Below are positions 6,416 to 9,429 of a stretch of 9,429 nt of DNA, piece by piece (position 1 is the first letter of the stretch; each line of letters starts with the position of its first letter). The stretch is from an uncultured Enterobacter sp. GTDB taxonomy: Bacteria > Pseudomonadota > Gammaproteobacteria > Enterobacterales > Enterobacteriaceae. The stretch covers positions 1-9,429 of the forward strand of contig CAMKZP010000105.1 in the NCBI GenBank assembly GCA_946477805.1, given 5' to 3'. The notes under the pieces were generated by a model that had not been told where the DNA came from, did not search any database, and was given only the letters and a program-made list of their open reading frames with translations. A program made the translations under genes and the position numbers.

Positions 6416-6520
6416 CTCCCTATTTCGCCCGTCGGCTTTGATCGCGGGCGCAACTCATGCAGACTTTTCTGAGAGCAGCGTTCACAAATGCGTCCAGGGA
6501 GTACATTTTCACGCTGCACT

Positions 6521-7708
6521 CTACACGATACGTTCAAACCCTGCCGCTAAATCCGCTATCAAATCGTCAACATTCTCTAAACCAATATGCAGGCGGATCA
6601 ACGTTCCGCTGAAATCCACCTCGCCGCCGGGGCGCAGCGCGGCAATCTGCTCCGGCTGGTTTGGCAGGATAAGCGATTCAAAGCCGCCCCAGGAGTAAGC
6701 CATGCTGAACAGGGTAAAATTATCCAGATAGGCTGCCAGCTCGTCGTTGCTCAATCGTTTTTTAAGCACAAATGAGAACAAACCGCTGCTGCCCGTAAAA
6801 TCACGTTGCCAGAATTCATGGCCTTTGCTGCCCGCGAGCGCCGGGTGATTCACGCGCTCAACCAGCGGATGCTGCGCCAGCCATTCCGCCACCTTCAGGC
6901 TGCTTTCATGGTGTTGACGCAGGCGCACGCCGAGGGTGCGAATGCCGCGGCTGGTCATATAGGCGGTATCAGCGTCCACCATCTGCCCCATCAGGTAGGC
7001 GTTTTCGCGCAGCTGGTCCCAGCAGCGGGCGTTGGAGACCGCGGTGCCGATCATCCCGTCAGAGTGGCCAATCAGGTACTTGGTGGCGGCCTGAATAGAG
7101 ATATCAATGTCGAATTCCAGCGCCTTAAACAGCACGCCCGCCGCCCAGGTGTTGTCGATCATGATGATCGCCTCCGGCGCCTTGCTGCGCACCGCTTTCA
7201 CAATGGCGGGAACGTCATGCACTTCCATGGTGATCGAACCGGGGGATTCCAGAAACACGATGCGCGTGTTCGGCTGAATACGTTCCGCAATGCCTTCGCC
7301 GATCAGCGGGTCAAACCAGCCGGTAGTCACCCCGAGCCTGCTGAGGATTTTGGTGCAGAAGTCCTGGCTTGGCTCGTAGGCGGTGTTGGTCATCAGGATA
7401 TGGTCGCCCTGTTCGACAAAAGCCAGAATAGTATTGGCGACCGCCGCCGCACCGCACGGGAACAGCGCGCATCCCGCGCCGCCCTCCAGCTCGCACATGG
7501 CTTCCTGCAGTGAAAAGTGGGTTAGCGTGCCGCGACGACCGTAAAACAGCCCGCCTTTCGCGCGATGACGCGTGGCAATTTTCTTCTCCTCAACGGTATC
7601 AAACACCAGCGAGGAGGCGCGCTGAATCACGCTGTTGACCGAGCCCTGGGTGTATTTTTTGCTCCGCCCGGCCTGCACCAGCGTGGTATCAAGATGCTTT
7701 TTTGTCAT
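6521..7708 (-). CDS. metC: Cystathionine beta-lyase MetC
   Basis: The 395-residue cytoplasmic enzyme of the Cys/Met-metabolism PLP family splits cystathionine into homocysteine, pyruvate and ammonia, the penultimate step of methionine synthesis. Key residues known from the E. coli enzyme fall at the same positions: Y56 and R58 (LFYGRRG), which bind cofactor phosphate from the neighbouring subunit, Y111 (NTAYEPS), D185 (MIDNTW), and the PLP lysine K210 (AATKYLIGHSD). The frame stays open upstream to 7843, but the ATG at 7706-7708 gives the E. coli length and N-terminus (MTKKHLDTTLVQAGRSKKYT). The extension would run through the MetJ operator. The ribosome-binding site is weak (GGGTTGG). The gene is divergent from exbB and almost certainly repressed by MetJ with S-adenosylmethionine. 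Confidence 0.97.
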   Translation of the reverse strand: MTKKHLDTTLVQAGRSKKYTQGSVNSVIQRASSLVFDTVEEKKIATRHRAKGGLFYGRRGTLTHFSLQEAMCELEGGAGCALFPCGAAAVANTILAFVEQGDHILMTNTAYEPSQDFCTKILSRLGVTTGWFDPLIGEGIAERIQPNTRIVFLESPGSITMEVHDVPAIVKAVRSKAPEAIIMIDNTWAAGVLFKALEFDIDISIQAATKYLIGHSDGMIGTAVSNARCWDQLRENAYLMGQMVDADTAYMTSRGIRTLGVRLRQHHESSLKVAEWLAQHPLVERVNHPALAGSKGHEFWQRDFTGSSGLFSFVLKKRLSNDELAAYLDNFTLFSMAYSWGGFESLILPNQPEQIAALRPGGEVDFSGTLIRLHIGLENVDDLIADLAAGFERIV

Positions 7709-7727
7709 GTTCGCCAACCCTGTTTTT

Positions 7728-7751
7728 ATACGTCTGGACGTCCAGACTACC
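7728..7751 (-). promoter_or_regulatory. MetJ operator of three tandem met boxes
   Basis: Three abutting 8-mers, ATACGTCT (7728-7735), GGACGTCC (7736-7743) and AGACTACC (7744-7751), match the met-box consensus AGACGTCT at 6, 6 and 5 of 8 positions. MetJ binds two or more adjacent boxes. They begin 3 bases downstream of the candidate metC -10 box and end about 20 bases before its start codon, so bound MetJ would block transcription. The position and the identity of the gene make this a firm call. Confidence 0.85.
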
Positions 7752-7754
7752 ACG

Positions 7755-7760
7755 ATTGTA
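7755..7760 (-). promoter_or_regulatory. Candidate -10 box of metC
   Basis: TACAAT on the minus strand matches TATAAT at 5 of 6 positions and is placed immediately upstream of the met boxes. No convincing -35 hexamer sits 16-18 bases further upstream. A second AT-rich hexamer, TATAAA, overlaps the operator at about 7725-7730, but it would place the start very close to the coding region. Confidence 0.45.
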
Positions 7761-7877
7761 AAAATGTGCACCCGCAGGCTTATCGAATAAGCAGAAAATT
7801 TTATGAAAAATACGCATAAGAAATTTTTACTGCGTAAGCGCAAGGAAAGTGAGCGGAAATTACGGCAGTATGTAAAT

Positions 7878-7897
7878 ACTAATGAGAACTACTATCA
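7878..7897 (+). promoter_or_regulatory. Fur box of exbB-exbD
   Basis: ACTAATGAGAACTACTATC (7878-7896) matches the 19-bp Fur consensus GATAATGATAATCATTATC at 13 positions. Its core, TGAGAAC-T-ACTATCA (7883-7897), fits the 7-1-7 inverted-repeat form. It overlaps the predicted -35 region of the exbB promoter, so Fur with ferrous iron would block RNA polymerase. This agrees with the known iron repression of exbB in E. coli. Confidence 0.75.
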
Positions 7898-7916
7898 ATT
7901 CGACGTCGTTTTGATA
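7893..7916. repeat. 24-bp interrupted palindrome within the exbB promoter
   Basis: TATCAA-TT-CGACGTCG-TT-TTGATA is symmetric at 20 of 24 positions. The outer arms TATCAA/TTGATA and the central CGACGTCG are exact, and only the TT blocks break the symmetry. It starts inside the Fur box and ends in the predicted -10 box. It may be a second operator (a further Fur contact, or another dimeric regulator) or simply an accident of AT-rich promoter sequence. Confidence 0.4.
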
Positions 7917-7920
7917 TTAT
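7915..7920 (+). promoter_or_regulatory. Candidate -10 box of exbB
   Basis: TATTAT matches TATAAT at 5 of 6 positions and lies 39 bases before the exbB start codon. At 17-base spacing the upstream hexamer is CTATCA (7892-7897), with 3 of 6 matches, inside the Fur box. A weak -35 is expected for a regulated promoter, but the start site has not been shown. Confidence 0.45.
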
Positions 7921-7959
7921 TACGCTCAGAATTTGTGATTTGCGTCCTGGAGATACCGA

Positions 7960-8691
7960 GTGGGTAATAATTTGATGCAGACGGATCTTTCCGTTTGGGG
8001 CATGTATCACCATGCTGACATCGTGGTTAAGATTGTGATGATCGGCCTGATTCTGGCGTCCGTTGTCACCTGGGCTATTTTCTTCAGCAAGAGCGTTGAG
8101 CTTATTTCGCAGAAGCGCCGCCTCAAGCGCGAGCAGCAGCAGCTGGCAGAAGCCCGCTCCCTGGATCAGGCTTCTGATATGACCTCGTCCTTCCACGCCA
8201 AAAGCCTGACGTCCATGTTAGTGAACGAAGCGCAGAACGAGCTGGAACTTTCTGAGGGCAGCGAAGATAACGAAGGCATTAAAGAGCGTACCGGCTTCCG
8301 CCTGGAGCGTCGCGTTGCCGCCGTGGGCCGTCACATGGGCCGTGGCAATGGCTATCTGGCGACTATCGGTGCAATCTCTCCGTTCGTCGGCCTGTTCGGC
8401 ACCGTCTGGGGCATCATGAACAGCTTTATCGGTATCGCCCAGACCCAAACCACCAACCTGGCGGTTGTGGCGCCGGGCATCGCGGAAGCGCTGCTGGCCA
8501 CGGCAATCGGCCTGGTTGCGGCTATTCCGGCCGTGGTTATCTATAACATCTTCGCGCGCATGATCGGCAGCTACAAAGCGACCCTCGGCGACGTTGCCGC
8601 TCAGGTTCTGCTGCTGCAAAGCCGTGACCTGGACCTGAACTCCAGCGCCGCGAAGCCGGTGCATGCAGCGTCTAAACTGCGCGTAGGTTGA
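7960..8691 (+). CDS. exbB: TonB-system inner-membrane protein ExbB
   Basis: The 243-residue ExbB/MotA/TolQ-family protein forms the pentameric proton channel that, with ExbD, energises TonB for uptake of ferric siderophores and vitamin B12 through outer-membrane receptors. Three membrane spans are visible at about 20-43, 130-155 and 168-198. Pore residues known from E. coli are conserved at the same numbers: T148 (GLFGTVWG), E176 and T181 (IAEALLATAIG). The long cytoplasmic loop between spans 1 and 2 (about 44-128) differs most from E. coli. The start codon is GTG at 7960-7962, with GGAG at 7949-7952, seven bases ahead. It gives MGNNLMQTDLSVWGMYHHAD, as in E. coli, which also uses GTG as I recall. 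The gene is followed after 4 bases by exbD in one operon. Confidence 0.97.
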   Translation: MGNNLMQTDLSVWGMYHHADIVVKIVMIGLILASVVTWAIFFSKSVELISQKRRLKREQQQLAEARSLDQASDMTSSFHAKSLTSMLVNEAQNELELSEGSEDNEGIKERTGFRLERRVAAVGRHMGRGNGYLATIGAISPFVGLFGTVWGIMNSFIGIAQTQTTNLAVVAPGIAEALLATAIGLVAAIPAVVIYNIFARMIGSYKATLGDVAAQVLLLQSRDLDLNSSAAKPVHAASKLRVG

Positions 8692-8695
8692 TTGT

Positions 8696-9121
8696 ATGGC
8701 GATGCGTCTTAACGAAAATCTGGACGATAACGGCGAAATGCATGAAATCAACGTGACGCCGTTTATCGACGTCATGCTGGTTCTGCTGATCATCTTCATG
8801 GTTGCCGCGCCGCTGGCGACGGTGGACGTGAAGGTGAACCTCCCCGCATCCTCCAGCCAGCCGCAGCCGCGCCCGGAAAAGCCTATCTACCTGTCGGTGA
8901 AGGCGGATAAATCCATGTTCCTGGGGAACGACCCGGTGACGGCTGAATCGGTGATCCCGGCGCTGGAGCAGGCTACCGGCGGTAAGAAAGACACCACCGT
9001 CTTCTTCCGCGCGGATAAAACCGTCGACTATGAAACCATGATGAAGGTAATGGACACGCTGCATCAGGCGGGGTACCTGAAGATTGGTCTGGTCGGCGAA
9101 GAGAAAGCGGCCGCGAAATAA
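8696..9121 (+). CDS. exbD: TonB-system inner-membrane protein ExbD
   Basis: The 141-residue ExbD/TolR/MotB-type protein has the same length as in E. coli. A short cytoplasmic N-terminus (1-22) is followed by one membrane span (about 23-43, VTPFIDVMLVLLIIFMVAAP) and a periplasmic domain (about 60-133) that contacts TonB. The essential protonatable aspartate D25 is present. Downstream of the span, the stretch VDVKVNLPAS corresponds to the region implicated in interaction with TonB. The ATG is 4 bases after the exbB stop codon, and its ribosome-binding site (AGG at 8685-8687) lies inside the end of exbB. This suggests translational coupling and a balanced ExbB/ExbD supply. A clear terminator follows. 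Confidence 0.97.
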   Translation: MAMRLNENLDDNGEMHEINVTPFIDVMLVLLIIFMVAAPLATVDVKVNLPASSSQPQPRPEKPIYLSVKADKSMFLGNDPVTAESVIPALEQATGGKKDTTVFFRADKTVDYETMMKVMDTLHQAGYLKIGLVGEEKAAAK

Positions 9122-9125
9122 AACG

Positions 9126-9152
9126 AAGAGCTGGCGAAAGCCAGCTTTTTTT
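9126..9152 (+). terminator. Intrinsic terminator of exbB-exbD
   Basis: AGCTGGC-GAAA-GCCAGCT is a perfect 7-bp stem with a GNRA-type GAAA loop, followed directly by seven Ts (9146-9152). The stem extends to about 10 pairs through AAG/TTT. It starts 5 bases after the exbD stop codon. The opposite strand lacks an equal U-run, so it may only partly serve the convergent gene on the right. Confidence 0.9.
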
Positions 9153-9159
9153 GCTGGAA

Positions 9160-9429
9160 TTAAAGACGGTCTTTTGACGCTGCGGGCGCTGCATCTTCAT
9201 TCAGCGCCACGAAGGTGACGTTCGACGTGCGGTAATCGCCCTCGGACAATTTGCGGCTCAGGCGCAGCGTGGCGGTCTCTCTCGCCAGCAGGTACTGATA
9301 GTGAGCCTCCAGGCGTCCCAGAAGCTTCTCTTTAAGCTCAGGGCGCTTTTCGATGATGGCGTTCATCACCGCACCGTAAATCTCCTCTTTGACCTGCAGG
9401 GAATATATCTCGCGGCGATTCTGCCATTT
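9160..9429 (-). CDS. C-terminal part of an unrecognised protein (runs off the right edge)
   Basis: The last 89 codons of a minus-strand gene are visible, ending at TAA (9160-9162). The frame has no stop up to the window edge, so the start lies outside. A GTG at 9367-9369 and an ATG at 9364-9366 exist but are not needed. No ribosome-binding site is obvious there, and the reading upstream (KWQNRREIYSLQVKEEIYGA) looks like ordinary protein. The visible part is mostly charged and probably helical (KRPELKEKLLGRLEAHYQYL). A more polar segment (LSEGDYRTSNVTFVALNE) and an alanine/charge-rich tail (DAAPAASKDRL) follow. I see no catalytic motif and no membrane span, and I do not recognise the family. 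In E. coli the gene beyond exbD is yghA, a short-chain dehydrogenase, and this does not resemble it. The gene converges on exbD. Confidence 0.6.
   Translation of the reverse strand, partial: KWQNRREIYSLQVKEEIYGAVMNAIIEKRPELKEKLLGRLEAHYQYLLARETATLRLSRKLSEGDYRTSNVTFVALNEDAAPAASKDRL

Noticed and set aside
6426..6450. CGCCCG/CGGGCG inverted repeat as a terminator for metC
   Set aside because: The stem is only 6 bp with a 13-base loop and there is no U-run in the metC direction, so it is not called.
6806..7513. Plus-strand open frame of 235 codons
   Set aside because: It lies wholly within metC on the opposite strand. MetC is certain from its active-site residues.
7709..7843. 45-codon N-terminal extension of metC
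   Set aside because: It covers the met boxes and the likely promoter. The ATG at 7708 matches the E. coli start and length.
8218..9064. Two minus-strand open frames opposite exbB and exbD
   Set aside because: They are shadows of strongly conserved genes, with no own start signals.
1..9429. CRISPR array, insertion sequence, prophage, toxin-antitoxin or defence system, tRNA or rRNA
   Set aside because: No spaced identical repeats, transposase or integrase, hallmark defence proteins, or tRNA-like folds were seen. Nearly all sequence is explained by conserved core genes.

Overview
The window looks like a piece of the core chromosome of an enterobacterium. Every complete gene can be read as a close counterpart of an Escherichia coli K-12 gene (ygiQ, dkgA, yqhD, yqhC, yghB, metC, exbB, exbD), in nearly the E. 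coli order. Differences at many residues, the lack of yqhG and yqhH between dkgA and ygiQ, and copies of a CCCTCTCCC...TTAGGGTGAGGG palindrome between genes argue against Escherichia itself. They suggest an Enterobacter/Leclercia/Lelliottia-like relative. That placement is an inference from protein resemblance, not from a search.

Layout from left to right. Positions 1-213 hold short palindromes and the promoter of ygiQ, a large radical-SAM protein gene (+). ygiQ converges on the yqhD-dkgA pair (-), and a head-to-head pair of repeats fills the 89-bp gap between them. yqhC (+), which encodes the AraC-family activator of yqhD-dkgA in E. coli, is divergent from yqhD. The 195-bp region between them carries 34/35-bp spaced direct repeats. 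yqhC converges on yghB (-), again with a copy of the palindrome at the junction. yghB (DedA membrane protein) lies downstream of metC (cystathionine beta-lyase) on the same strand, with a 143-bp gap. metC is divergent from exbB-exbD, which encode the energising partners of TonB. Their shared 251-bp regulatory region has three tandem MetJ boxes on the metC side and a Fur box on the exbB side. exbD ends in a clear intrinsic terminator facing the 3' part of an unrecognised gene (-) that runs off the right edge.

Functional themes: aldehyde detoxification (YqhC, YqhD, DkgA), methionine biosynthesis (MetC), iron/siderophore and vitamin B12 uptake energised by the proton motive force (ExbB, ExbD), inner-membrane homeostasis (YghB), and a radical-SAM enzyme whose role I do not know (YgiQ).

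I found no CRISPR array, insertion sequence, prophage, tRNA or rRNA, and no sign of an undescribed multi-gene system. The points most worth a second look are small: a changed TGSE-type motif in YqhD, an extra four-cysteine cluster in YgiQ, the repeat layout in the yqhC-yqhD control region, a UUCG-loop hairpin between yqhD and dkgA, a long dyad in the exbB promoter, and the palindrome family at gene ends.
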